The translations under genes were made by a program, and so were the position numbers. Under the pieces are notes generated by a model. That model was not told the origin of the DNA, made no database searches, and was given only the letters and a program-made list of their open reading frames with translations. A DNA stretch of 64,000 bases from Solimonas soli DSM 21787 (GTDB lineage Bacteria > Pseudomonadota > Gammaproteobacteria > Nevskiales > Nevskiaceae), in assembly GCF_000474945.1 (NCBI RefSeq), contig NZ_AXDW01000019.1:1-64000 (forward strand), given 5' to 3'. Each line of letters begins with the position of its first letter. Position 1 is the first letter of the stretch. This document shows positions 1 through 7,714 of this stretch, piece by piece.

Positions 1-213
1 CCCACCTCCCCTGGCCCCTCCCCCCGCAGGCGGGCGGAGGGGAAGCGGTGATGACAGTGCGGCGCACGGCTTCGAGCCCTCTCCTCCCACGGGGAGGAGA
101 GGGTCGGGTGAGGAGGGCACATCGCTCGCTGCGACACTCGATCCAGCACCCACCTCCCCTGGCCCCTCCCCCCGCAGGCGGGCGGAGGGGAAGCGGTGAT
201 GAAAGTGCGGCGC
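1..213. repeat. Direct repeat pair with G+C-rich hairpins
   Basis: A segment of about 65 bases at 1-65 recurs at 149-213 with a single internal mismatch (c/a near 55/203) before the copies diverge. Each copy contains a purine/pyrimidine-asymmetric imperfect palindrome (cctccccccgcaggcggg and its following cggagggg). Between the copies lies a second palindrome with arms ccctctcctccc and gggaggagaggg around 78-108. No convincing gene is present; the reading frame that crosses the region is rich in Arg/Pro/Gly and looks non-coding. The arrangement resembles dispersed extragenic palindromic repeats of GC-rich Proteobacteria. The window starts inside or at the edge of the first copy, so further copies may lie to the left. 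Confidence 0.75.
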
Positions 214-230
214 GGCGGGACGGGCGCGCC

Positions 231-1115
231 CTAGACCAGCGCGCGACCGGCGAGCTTTTCCAGCACGCGCAGCGGCGAGCGTTCCGGGTATTGCAATGCG
301 GCGACCGGCACGTAGTAGGTCTGCTCGAGCATGAAGCGGCCTGACATCACGGCGTGCGAGACCTGGTCGGAATAGACGATCCAGGTTTCGCCGGGTGCGA
401 ACGCGGCCGGCGTCTTCGCCACCTGCGACTGGTAGTCGAGATCGGCCTTCATGCCGTCGTGCAGGTTCAGCATGTAGTGGTCGTAGGCCGTGCGCTTCGA
501 CTTGGTGATCCGGGTCAGCGCCATCAGGCGCGCCTTCAGCGGGCTGTGGTCCGGCAGGCGCGGAAAGAAGCGCGCGGCGACATCGGCGAACGGCTCGCCG
601 ACGTTCCAGCGGCGCGGCTCGCCGTGCGGGTTGACGTTGTTAAAGAAGCGCAGCAGGCGGCGACCGTGCACCGGCGTCGCCGGGAACGCGTCGACGTGCA
701 GGCGCGTGTCGTCGTGGCGCCAGGACTTCGGCACGCGGCCGGCGATCTCGGCCGGGCGGTAGCTGGTGCGGCCGTCGAGCATGTGGCCGCTGTACGGCGC
801 GAACAACTTCAGTGCCAGCGCGCGCGTCGAGGCGTGATAGCGGCCCAGCATGCCGCGCAGCAGCGTTTCGAGCTGCGCGTCGCCGTCGGCGCCTTTGACG
901 CTGTTGTTGACCGGGTTGTAGCTGATGTTCTTGCGCGCGCCGCTGAGCAGCGTGTCCGACAGCAGCACCTGTTCGTCGGCGCTCAGCGCGAAGGGCAGCG
1001 GCAGGCGCAGCACGCAGCCGGCCTCGAGCGCGTCGAGTGCATGCGCGGCGAGTTCGCGCGCCACCGGCGACTGCCAGTCGTGGACGGCTATCGTTTCGAT
1101 CGGGTTCATCGTCAT
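231..1115 (-). CDS. kdoO: Kdo hydroxylase family protein (Fe(II)/2-oxoglutarate dioxygenase)
   Basis: A protein of about 294 aa resembling the Kdo 3-hydroxylases that convert the outer Kdo sugar of lipopolysaccharide to Ko, using Fe(II), oxygen and 2-oxoglutarate (the Kdo_hydroxy/DUF2843 family). The dioxygenase facial triad is visible: H140 and D142 in RLHVDAFP and H254 in DQVSHAV. R260 in SGRFMLEQ is a candidate 2-oxoglutarate ligand. The stretch around residues 150-165 (GRRLLRFFNNVNPHGEPRRW) is typical of the family. There is no signal peptide or membrane segment, as expected for a cytoplasmic enzyme acting on LPS precursors. Starts are possible at 1118 (GTG), 1115 (ATG) or 1109 (ATG), and none has a strong Shine-Dalgarno. 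It sits alone on the minus strand next to a glycosyltransferase locus, which fits an LPS-core role. Confidence 0.85.
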   Translation of the reverse strand: MTMNPIETIAVHDWQSPVARELAAHALDALEAGCVLRLPLPFALSADEQVLLSDTLLSGARKNISYNPVNNSVKGADGDAQLETLLRGMLGRYHASTRALALKLFAPYSGHMLDGRTSYRPAEIAGRVPKSWRHDDTRLHVDAFPATPVHGRRLLRFFNNVNPHGEPRRWNVGEPFADVAARFFPRLPDHSPLKARLMALTRITKSKRTAYDHYMLNLHDGMKADLDYQSQVAKTPAAFAPGETWIVYSDQVSHAVMSGRFMLEQTYYVPVAALQYPERSPLRVLEKLAGRALV

Positions 1116-1134
1116 CACCGTGACGGCGGAAGGC

Positions 1135-1400
1135 TAGGGCCTGTTAACGCTATTGGCATCGCTGTGGTGCCGTCTGGCAAGCCGCAAGGCGCGAGACGCG
1201 CGCTTGGGCCGACCCCAAGAAGCGGCTCGCAACGCCGCATGGCGGTTTGCCAGACGGCATCCCGAAGGGACCGGCCCGTTTTGCCGCAGCGCAGCGTCTC
1301 TCGTCGCTCATGTACATCGAGTACACCTCACTCCTCGACCCTTGCGCTGCGGCAAAACGGGACTCGGCCACAGCGATGCCAATAGCGTTAACAGGCCCTA
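1135..1400. mobile_element. Nested inverted-repeat element, MITE-like, no coding capacity
   Basis: A perfect 33-bp terminal inverted repeat occupies 1135-1167 and 1368-1400; it begins TAGGGCCTGTTAACGC and ends at GCATCGCTGTGG. Two further hairpins fill the interior: arms at 1168-1186/1241-1259 (TGCCGTCTGGCAA and its complement, one mismatch in 19) and a perfect 19-bp stem at 1275-1293/1343-1361 (CCCGTTTTGCCGCAGCGCA). The outermost bases are TA at both ends, so a TA target duplication is possible. The element falls between kdoO and the first glycosyltransferase gene, about 45 bp before that gene's start. No transposase is encoded. It could be a non-autonomous transposon or a large REP-type palindrome. 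Confidence 0.75.
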
Positions 1401-1445
1401 AGTATAATGGCCGCCACTCTCCTGCCCGCCGATCGCGCACGCCCC

Positions 1446-2537
1446 ATGCTCAAGATCATGCACGTCGAAGCCGGCGAGAATTTCTACGGCGGCGCGCGCC
1501 AGGTGGCTTTCCTCGTCGAAGGGCTCGCCAAGCGCGGCATCGCTAACGTCGTGGTCTGCCCGCGCGGTTCGCTGACGGCGCGGCGCATCGCCGCGCTGCC
1601 GGTCGCGCTGCGCGAGCTGCCGATGCACGGCGACCTCGATCTGCTGCTCACGCCGCGCCTGCACAAGCTGCTGCGCGAGGAGAAGCCGGACCTGCTGCAT
1701 CTGCACAGCCGCCGCGGGCCGGAGATCCTCGGCGCCCTGGCGGGCCGCCTGTACGGCCTGCCGATCGTCTACTCGCGCCGCAACGATCACCACGAGGCCA
1801 AGCTCGTCACGCGCTACAAGTACCGCCTCTACGATCGCGTGGTGGCAATCTCGGCGGCGATCGGCGACGTGCTGGTCGACAGCGGCGTGCCGGCGGCGAA
1901 GATCCGCGTCGTGCGCAGCGCCTTCGACGCCGAGCCGGTCACGCCGCTGTCGCGCGACGCGCTGCGCGACGCCTTCGGCCTGCCGCGCGATGCCTTCGTC
2001 ATCGCCATCGTCGCGCAGCTGATCCGCCGCAAGGGCCACGCCGTGCTGCTCGAGGCGATGCCGCGCATCCTGCAGCGGGTGCCGAACGCGCACCTGCTGT
2101 TCTTCGGCAAGGGCGGCCTGCAGGCCGAGCTGGAACAGCAGATCGTCGCCGCCGGCCTGCAGGATCGCGTCAGGCTCGCCGGCTATCGCGAGGATCTGCC
2201 GACGCTGCTCGAAGGCCTCGATCTGCTCGCGCATCCGGCCTTCGCCGAAGGGCTCGGCGTCTCGCTGCTGCAGGCCTCGGCGAACGGTGTGGCGATCGTC
2301 GCCTCGCGCGCCGGCGGCATTCCCGAGGCGGTGCGCGACGGCGTCAACGGCGTGCTGGTGCCGCCGCACGATGTGCAGGCGCTCGGCGACGCCATCGTCG
2401 CCCTCGCCCTCGACGATGCGCGCCGTCATGCGCTCGGCGCCGCCGGCCGCCGCCTGATCGCCAGCGATTTCTCGGTCGACGTGATGGTCGACGGCAATCT
2501 CGCCGTCTATCGCGAGTTGCTCGGCGCGCGCACATGA
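1446..2537 (+). CDS. Glycosyltransferase, GT4 family
   Basis: A 363-aa GT-B fold glycosyltransferase that should transfer an activated sugar onto a lipid or oligosaccharide acceptor at the cytoplasmic membrane face. The N-terminal acceptor domain starts LKIMHVEAGENFYGGARQV. The donor domain has LIRRKGHAVLLEAM near residue 200 and the usual AEGLGVSLLQASANGVAIV segment near 270-290. In that segment the second Glu of the EX7E motif is replaced by Gln (E-X7-Q), an oddity that may mark a subfamily. The frame is open from 1407, but the ATG at 1446 aligns with the usual N terminus. Its stop overlaps the next short frame by ATGA. The acceptor and sugar cannot be predicted. Confidence 0.85.
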   Translation: MLKIMHVEAGENFYGGARQVAFLVEGLAKRGIANVVVCPRGSLTARRIAALPVALRELPMHGDLDLLLTPRLHKLLREEKPDLLHLHSRRGPEILGALAGRLYGLPIVYSRRNDHHEAKLVTRYKYRLYDRVVAISAAIGDVLVDSGVPAAKIRVVRSAFDAEPVTPLSRDALRDAFGLPRDAFVIAIVAQLIRRKGHAVLLEAMPRILQRVPNAHLLFFGKGGLQAELEQQIVAAGLQDRVRLAGYREDLPTLLEGLDLLAHPAFAEGLGVSLLQASANGVAIVASRAGGIPEAVRDGVNGVLVPPHDVQALGDAIVALALDDARRHALGAAGRRLIASDFSVDVMVDGNLAVYRELLGART

Positions 2538-2857
2538 GCGGCGTCAGCATCTTCATGCACCACCAGGTCGGCCGCTTCGCGCCGATGCGCGACCATTGCG
2601 CCAACTGCGGCGATGTCGATCGCTTCCGCACGCAGATGCGCTACCGGAAGTGGATCGGCGCCACGGTGCTGCCGATGAGCGAGGCGCTGCGGCGCGCCGG
2701 CCGAAGCCGCCAGCGCTATCTGCGCCTGTTCGGCACGGCGCGCATGCTGGAATCGCTGGAGACGATGTACCGCGAGGCCATCGACGCACGCGCACCGCGC
2801 CGGCTGCCGGTGCTCGCCGGCGAGCTGGCCTACCCGCGTCGCCCCGGACGCGGATAG
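2534..2857 (+). pseudogene. Chimeric remnant: polysaccharide deacetylase N terminus joined to glycosyltransferase-like C terminus
   Basis: A 107-aa frame overlaps the preceding glycosyltransferase by ATGA, as a real operon gene would. Its first ~50 residues (VSIFMHHQVGRFAPMRDH, then RFRTQMRYRKWIG) look like the N terminus of polysaccharide deacetylases from LPS/EPS loci, which normally run to over 300 aa with a NodB domain. Residues ~57-85 (RYLRLFGTARMLESLETMYR) instead resemble the C-terminal helix of GT4 glycosyltransferases. The whole catalytic middle of either enzyme is missing. I read this as the product of an internal deletion fusing two adjacent genes; it is unlikely to be active. An alternative is an unrelated small protein. 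The family assignment is from recall of the motifs, not from a search. Confidence 0.5.
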
Positions 2858-2894
2858 CGCCGCGCATGCCGCGGCCGTCACCCGCCGCGCGGCC

Positions 2895-3998
2895 TCAGCC
2901 CGGCGCGCGCAGCCCCATCAGCTCCAGGTAGCGACGCGCGCTGGTCGTCGCGCGGTATTCGTCGACCGCCTGTTTCAGCGTTGCCGCCGGCAGCGGATCG
3001 GCCAGCGTCGCACGCATCGCCGCCGCGAGCGCGGCGTGATCGCCGACCGCGACCAGCGGTCCGTAGCGGCCGTGATCGAGAATCTCGCTCGGCCCGCTCG
3101 GGCAATCGGTGGACACGCTCGGCACGCCGAGCGCGAGCGCCTCGGTCAGCGCGTTCGGCGAGCCTTCCCAGGCCGAGGACAGCACGAACAGCCTGGCGCG
3201 CGCCAGCCAGGCGTAGGGATTGGTCTGGAAGCCGGCGAACAGCACGCGCGCACCGATGCCGAGCTGCGCGGCGAGCGCCTGCAGGGCGTCGCGGTCCTTG
3301 CCGTCGCCGAGCAGCACGAGACGGCTCGGCGTGTGCGCCTGCAGCGCCGCGAAGGCGCGCAGCAGGGTCGGAAAGTCCTTCTGCTGGGTCAGGCGACCCA
3401 TGCCGGCGATCAGCGGCGTCGTGCCGTCGGCGAGCCAGGGATGCGGCGGCGGCGCGGCGGCCTGCGCGTCGAGGCGCGCGGTGATCACCGGATTGCGGAT
3501 CACGTGCACGCGCGATTCCGGCAGGCCGGTGACGCGCAGGGTGTCGTCCTTGACGCCCTGCGAGACGGCGACCACGCCGGCGGTCTGCGCGTAGATGCGG
3601 CGCATGGGCGCGGTGCGCAGCCAGCGGCTCAGCGCATCCTTGCGCTCGAGCGCCGCGGAGAGATTGGTGCCGAGGCGCACCCAGACCGGCGTATCGACGC
3701 CGGCGCGACGCTTGGCGCGCACGGCGGCGCGGCCGGCGCGATCCTTGGCGACCAGCAGCGCATCGGGCTTCGCCTGGCGCAGGTAGCGGGCGATTTCCGG
3801 CGGCGAGCGCCAGGTGTGACCGGCCTTGAGCTGGATGAGATTGACGCTGTCCGGAATGCGCGAGGCGTGGCCGCCCGCCGACTTGATCGCCAGCAGATCG
3901 ACCTGCACGTCGCGCACGAACTCCGTGCAGAGATTGGCGACCATGCGCTCGACGCCGCCGTCGCCGGAGAAGGAAATGAGCACGCCCAGTCGTTTCAT
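2895..3998 (-). CDS. Glycosyltransferase, GT4 family
   Basis: A 367-aa GT-B glycosyltransferase. It begins MKRLGVLISFSGDGGVERMV, where GGVER is the usual N-terminal glycine-rich turn. The donor-binding region carries GMGRLTQQKDFPTLLRAF and the EX7E motif in SSAWEGSPNALTEALALG. It is closely related in protein and DNA to the gene at 7715-8902: both share AKDRAGRAA, NPYAWL, SSAWEG and PSGPSEILD. The start directly abuts the stop of the upstream gene (3999), so it is the last gene of the minus-strand run 7600-2895. Presumably it adds a sugar in LPS-core or exopolysaccharide assembly. Confidence 0.88.
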   Translation of the reverse strand: MKRLGVLISFSGDGGVERMVANLCTEFVRDVQVDLLAIKSAGGHASRIPDSVNLIQLKAGHTWRSPPEIARYLRQAKPDALLVAKDRAGRAAVRAKRRAGVDTPVWVRLGTNLSAALERKDALSRWLRTAPMRRIYAQTAGVVAVSQGVKDDTLRVTGLPESRVHVIRNPVITARLDAQAAAPPPHPWLADGTTPLIAGMGRLTQQKDFPTLLRAFAALQAHTPSRLVLLGDGKDRDALQALAAQLGIGARVLFAGFQTNPYAWLARARLFVLSSAWEGSPNALTEALALGVPSVSTDCPSGPSEILDHGRYGPLVAVGDHAALAAAMRATLADPLPAATLKQAVDEYRATTSARRYLELMGLRAPG

Positions 3999-5114
3999 TC
4001 AGGCATCGGCTTGCGGCGGCAGGCCCATGGCCGCCAGGTATTCGGTGGTCGCCGCCTCGATCTCGTAGCGTCGCGCCGCGGCGCGAAGACGCTCCGCATC
4101 GCGCGGCTCGGCCAGCGTCTGCGCCAGAGCCGCCGCGAGCATCGTGTCGTCGCCGATCGGCACCAGGCGGCCGAGCGCGCCGCCCTCCAGGAAGTCGCGG
4201 ATGCCGCCGGGACAGTCGGTCGACACCACCGGCGTGCCGCAGGCCAGCGATTCGGCGAGTACGTTGCCGAAACCCTCCCAGCGCGACGTCAGCGCGAACA
4301 CGGCAGCGTGCGCCATGAACGCGAACACATCGGCGCGGAACCCGGGGAAGTCGACGTCGCCGGCGACGCCGAGCTCGGCCGCCAGTGCACGCAGCGCCTC
4401 GAGCTGGCCGCCGCGGCCGAGAATCACCAGGCGGCACTCGCGCTGTGCACGCAGGCGCGCGAAGGCGCGCAGCAGCGTCGCGAAGTCCTTGCGCAGCGAC
4501 AGCTCGCCGACGCCCAGCACGACCGGCGGCGCGCCGGCGCCGAACCAGGGGTGATCGGGGCGCGGCACGGCATCGCTGAACAGGCGTGCCGGCACGATCG
4601 GGCTGGGCACGGTACGCACCATGGTCATCGGCAGATCGGCGAAGGCGGCGATGTCGCGGCTCGCCGCCTCGCTCGGCGTGATCACCGCATGGGCGCCGCG
4701 ATACAGCAGGCGCATCGATGTGCGCTGCAGCCAGCGATCGAAGGCGGCGCGGTGCGCGGTGTCGACCGAGATCGTCGTCCCGGATCGCAGCACCAGCCGC
4801 GTGTCGGCGCCGGCCAGCGCGCGCGCGAAGATCGCCGTGCGGTTGACCTTGTCCTTGTCGGACAGCATCACGAACGGCCGTTCGCGATGCAGATAGCGCA
4901 GCACCGGCACCAGGCTGGAGAAGGTGTGCGCGACACCGAGGTCGATGACGCGCACGCCCGGCGCCTCGTCGATGTCCGGCCCGTGCCGGCGCACCTTGAG
5001 CTGGTCGACGGCGTAGCCGCGACGCGCCACGGCCGGCATCAGATTCTTCATCAGCCGGTCGACGCCGCTGTGACCGGAGGTGGCGAGGAAGAAGGCGACG
5101 CGCGGCGCGTTCAT
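3999..5114 (-). CDS. Glycosyltransferase, GT4 family
   Basis: A 371-aa glycosyltransferase with N terminus MNAPRVAFFLATSGHSGVDRLMKNL, so the glycine-rich turn reads HSGVDR rather than GGVER. The C-terminal donor domain has GVGELSLRKDFATLLRAF and EX7E in RWEGFGNVLAESLACGTPVVS. The ATG at 5114 overlaps the asnB stop as ATGA, indicating translational coupling; an ATG two codons upstream (5120) is possible. The C terminus runs to the base before the next gene's start codon. It is more distant from the two GGVER-type enzymes of the locus than they are from each other. Substrate unknown. Confidence 0.87.
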   Translation of the reverse strand: MNAPRVAFFLATSGHSGVDRLMKNLMPAVARRGYAVDQLKVRRHGPDIDEAPGVRVIDLGVAHTFSSLVPVLRYLHRERPFVMLSDKDKVNRTAIFARALAGADTRLVLRSGTTISVDTAHRAAFDRWLQRTSMRLLYRGAHAVITPSEAASRDIAAFADLPMTMVRTVPSPIVPARLFSDAVPRPDHPWFGAGAPPVVLGVGELSLRKDFATLLRAFARLRAQRECRLVILGRGGQLEALRALAAELGVAGDVDFPGFRADVFAFMAHAAVFALTSRWEGFGNVLAESLACGTPVVSTDCPGGIRDFLEGGALGRLVPIGDDTMLAAALAQTLAEPRDAERLRAAARRYEIEAATTEYLAAMGLPPQADA

Positions 5115-6925
5115 AGCCATGCCAGCGGATCCTCGTCGCCGCCCGGCACCCGCGTCTCCGCGGCGATGAACAGGCGATGCCAGATCGCGAACTGCAGCAG
5201 GCTCCAGACCTCGCGCGTGACGTCGCCGCGCGCCTGCTGGCGCGCCAGCAGCGCGCGCACCGCCTCCGGCTCGCACCACGCTTCGATGGCATCGCTGCGC
5301 GGCAGCTGGCGCGCCAGCGCCTCCAGCGTCGGCCCGCGCAGCCACTCGCCGACCGGCACGTGGAAGCCGCGCTTGTGCTGCCAGAGATGGTCGCGCGGGA
5401 TGAAGCGTTCGGCCCAGCGCTTGATGAAGACCTTGCCGGCCTTCGAGGAAATCTTCAGCGCGTCCGGCAGGCCGAGGCCGAACTCGACGACGCGATGATC
5501 GAGGAAGGGCACGCGCCCCTCGACGCTGTAGGCCATCAGCATGCGGTCGGCCTTGACCAGCAGGTCGTCCGGCAGATTGGTCTGCAGATCGACGTACTGG
5601 CGGCGCTGCAGATCGCTCCAGGCCTTCGGCGCCTCCTGCCAGGCCGCCACGAACGGCTCGCGATGACGCTTGAGTGCGCGCCGCAAGGCCGGCTTGAACA
5701 GGCGTCGCAGCCAGCGCGGATCGAGTTCGCCGCGCGCGCGGAAACCGCCGCTGCCCGGGTAGCGCAGCGCTTTGAAATTGCGCTCGAAGAAATCCGGACG
5801 ATAGCGTCCGTAACCGGCGAACGCCTCGTCGCCGCCCTCGCCGCTGAACACGACTTTCAGCTCGCGACCGGCCGCTTCGGCAAGCGCCAGCGTCGGCAGG
5901 CAGGCGTAGTCGCGCATCAGATCGTCCGCGGCCCAGGCCATGCGCGGCAGACGGTGAAACACGGCACGGCTGTCGAGGCGGATGACGCGGTGCTCGGCGC
6001 CGAGCTCGCGCGCGATGCGCGCCGCCGCGTCCACTTCGTCGCCCTCGCCGACGCCGCGCCAGCCGACCGACCAGGCCTTGATCGGCTGGCGGTGCAGGCG
6101 CTTGAGCTGCGCGAGCAGCACCGCCGAATCGACGCCGCCCGAGAGGAACACGCCATACGGTACGTCGGCGCGCATGTGCTCGCGCATCACCTGCTCGAAC
6201 AGCGGCTCCCACTCGGCGACCGCGTCCTCGAAGCTGCGCGCGCGCGGCGCGCCGACGTCGCGCGCCGACCAGTAGCGATGCGTCTCGATCTTCAGGTCGG
6301 CGCCGATCTTCAGCGCCGTGCCCGGCAGCACGCGGCGCACGCCGCGGATCACGGTGTCGCCGCCGCTGGAAAACTGGTTCTCGAAGAACTGCGCGAGCGC
6401 GAATTCGTCGATGTCGCGCCGCGGCAGCAGCGGCAGCAGTGCCTTCAGCTCGCTGGCGTACAGCACGCGATCGCCCAGCGCGGCGACGTACAGCGGCTTG
6501 ATGCCGAGACGGTCGCGCACCAGCCACAGCTCACGCTTCGCATGATCGTAGAGGGCGTAGGCATACATGCCGTGCAGGCGCTTGAAGCTGGCGGCGCCCC
6601 ACTCGGCGAAACCGTGCAGCGCGACTTCGCTGTCGGAGCCCGTGGCGAAGCGGTGACCGCGCGATTGCAGCTCGCGACGCAGCTCGATGTAGTTGTAGAT
6701 CTCGCCGTTGCAGACCAGCGCGTAACGGCGGGCGTCATCGAACAGCGGCTGGTGGCCGCCGGCGATGTCGATGATCGCCAGGCGCGTGTGGGCGATGCCG
6801 AAGCTGCCGGCGACGTAGCGGCCGCTGTCCTCCGGACCGCGATGCGTCAGGCAGCCGGCCATGCGCTGCAGCTCCGTCTCCGCGACGGGGCCCTCGCGTC
6901 GCACCATGCCGGCGATTCCGCACAT
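5111..6925 (-). CDS. asnB: Asparagine synthetase (glutamine-hydrolysing) family protein
   Basis: A 604-aa protein with the two domains of class-B asparagine synthetases. The N-terminal glutamine amidotransferase begins MCGIAGMV, so Cys2 is the nucleophile after Met removal, and contains LTHRGPEDSG and CNGEIYNY. The C-terminal ATP-pyrophosphatase synthetase domain has the SGGVDS loop (in YGVFLSGGVDSAVLL) and FSGEGGDEAFAGYGRY. Housekeeping enzymes use it to make asparagine from aspartate. Homologues inside glycan clusters are thought to amidate or amino-modify sugars. Its position between a sulfotransferase and glycosyltransferases, coupled by ATGA overlap to the latter, favours a glycan-modifying role, but this is inference. 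Length and motifs are intact. Confidence 0.88.
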   Translation of the reverse strand: MCGIAGMVRREGPVAETELQRMAGCLTHRGPEDSGRYVAGSFGIAHTRLAIIDIAGGHQPLFDDARRYALVCNGEIYNYIELRRELQSRGHRFATGSDSEVALHGFAEWGAASFKRLHGMYAYALYDHAKRELWLVRDRLGIKPLYVAALGDRVLYASELKALLPLLPRRDIDEFALAQFFENQFSSGGDTVIRGVRRVLPGTALKIGADLKIETHRYWSARDVGAPRARSFEDAVAEWEPLFEQVMREHMRADVPYGVFLSGGVDSAVLLAQLKRLHRQPIKAWSVGWRGVGEGDEVDAAARIARELGAEHRVIRLDSRAVFHRLPRMAWAADDLMRDYACLPTLALAEAAGRELKVVFSGEGGDEAFAGYGRYRPDFFERNFKALRYPGSGGFRARGELDPRWLRRLFKPALRRALKRHREPFVAAWQEAPKAWSDLQRRQYVDLQTNLPDDLLVKADRMLMAYSVEGRVPFLDHRVVEFGLGLPDALKISSKAGKVFIKRWAERFIPRDHLWQHKRGFHVPVGEWLRGPTLEALARQLPRSDAIEAWCEPEAVRALLARQQARGDVTREVWSLLQFAIWHRLFIAAETRVPGGDEDPLAWL

Positions 6926-6937
6926 CGACGCGCCCGC

Positions 6938-7600
6938 TTACTGCGGGTCGAAGCGATAGCCGAGCACGTCGACGTCGCGCTTGAAATAGCGGCCGACGAG
7001 TTCGGCGAGATCGTCGCTGTAGTAGCTGCGGTAATCCTTGCCTCGATCGGTGGCCTGGCGCTTGTGCGGCAGCTGCGGGGTCGGCACGCCGATGCGCTTG
7101 CAGATGCTGTCGAAGTCGTCCTGCAGGCTTTCGTAGCGGCCGAGGAAATCGGTCAGCACCTTGCCGCGCAGATCGACGAGATAATCGGTCTGGATCGTGA
7201 TCGCCGTGTCGAGGTGGTACTGGTACGGCCGCTGCGGATCGAGCTTCCAGCGCGTGAAATCCTCGAACGACGCATGGCCTTCGAGCAGATGCGGCCGCTC
7301 GCGCTTGAGATGATGGTAGGAGCTGACCTGCAGATCCCAGGGATTGCGCACGAAGGCGAACTTGAACAGCCCGTCGAAGAATTCGTGCGGCAGCATCTCC
7401 TGCGCGGCGATGATCTTGGCGTGGCGCGGCAGCTTGGCGGCGATGCGGTGGCCGGTCAGGTGCGACAGCCGCGAGCAGATGAATTGCGCCAGGTAGTAGG
7501 GATCCTTCCACTGCAGCGATTTGAGCGCCGCGCGCACGCTGGTGCCGCCTGTCTTGGCGATGTGGACGTAGAGGAAGTTGTAGCGGTTCGACAGGATCAT
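6938..7600 (-). CDS. Sulfotransferase family protein
   Basis: A 220-aa PAPS-dependent sulfotransferase-like protein, expected to transfer a sulfate group from PAPS to a carbohydrate hydroxyl. The 5'-phosphosulfate loop is FLYVHIAKTGGTSVRAAL near residue 9-26. The 3'-phosphate motif is FAFVRNPWDLQVSSYHHL near 81-98. A C-terminal segment FLGRYESLQDDFDSICKRIG (about 154-173) is typical of the carbohydrate sulfotransferase type. No transmembrane anchor is present, so it is probably cytoplasmic. It starts the minus-strand run stf-asnB-GT-GT, with 12 bp to asnB. Together they suggest a sulfated surface sugar. A damaged relative lies at about 9230-9639. Confidence 0.85.
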   Translation of the reverse strand: MILSNRYNFLYVHIAKTGGTSVRAALKSLQWKDPYYLAQFICSRLSHLTGHRIAAKLPRHAKIIAAQEMLPHEFFDGLFKFAFVRNPWDLQVSSYHHLKRERPHLLEGHASFEDFTRWKLDPQRPYQYHLDTAITIQTDYLVDLRGKVLTDFLGRYESLQDDFDSICKRIGVPTPQLPHKRQATDRGKDYRSYYSDDLAELVGRYFKRDVDVLGYRFDPQ

Positions 7601-7714
7601 GCGGATGAGAGATGTCGAGCAAAGGCGGATTATGCCCGCATCCGCGCGGGCCTTCGAACAGGGGCTGCCGGAAACGCGATGCGCGACCGCCCGCGCGGCG
7701 AATCCGCAAGGCCG

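Noticed and set aside
1150-1546. Short frames on both strands over the 1135-1400 region
   Set aside because: They lie in the palindromic element and follow its inverted repeats; one overlaps the true glycosyltransferase start.
2878-5292. An 804-residue minus-strand frame, and an 842-residue frame at 3999-6527 of which only the last part is a real gene
   Set aside because: The real glycosyltransferase and asnB frames run through the same bases and have clear motifs; the 804-residue frame and the upstream part of the 842-residue frame are Arg/Ala/Gly-rich shadows caused by high G+C at third positions.
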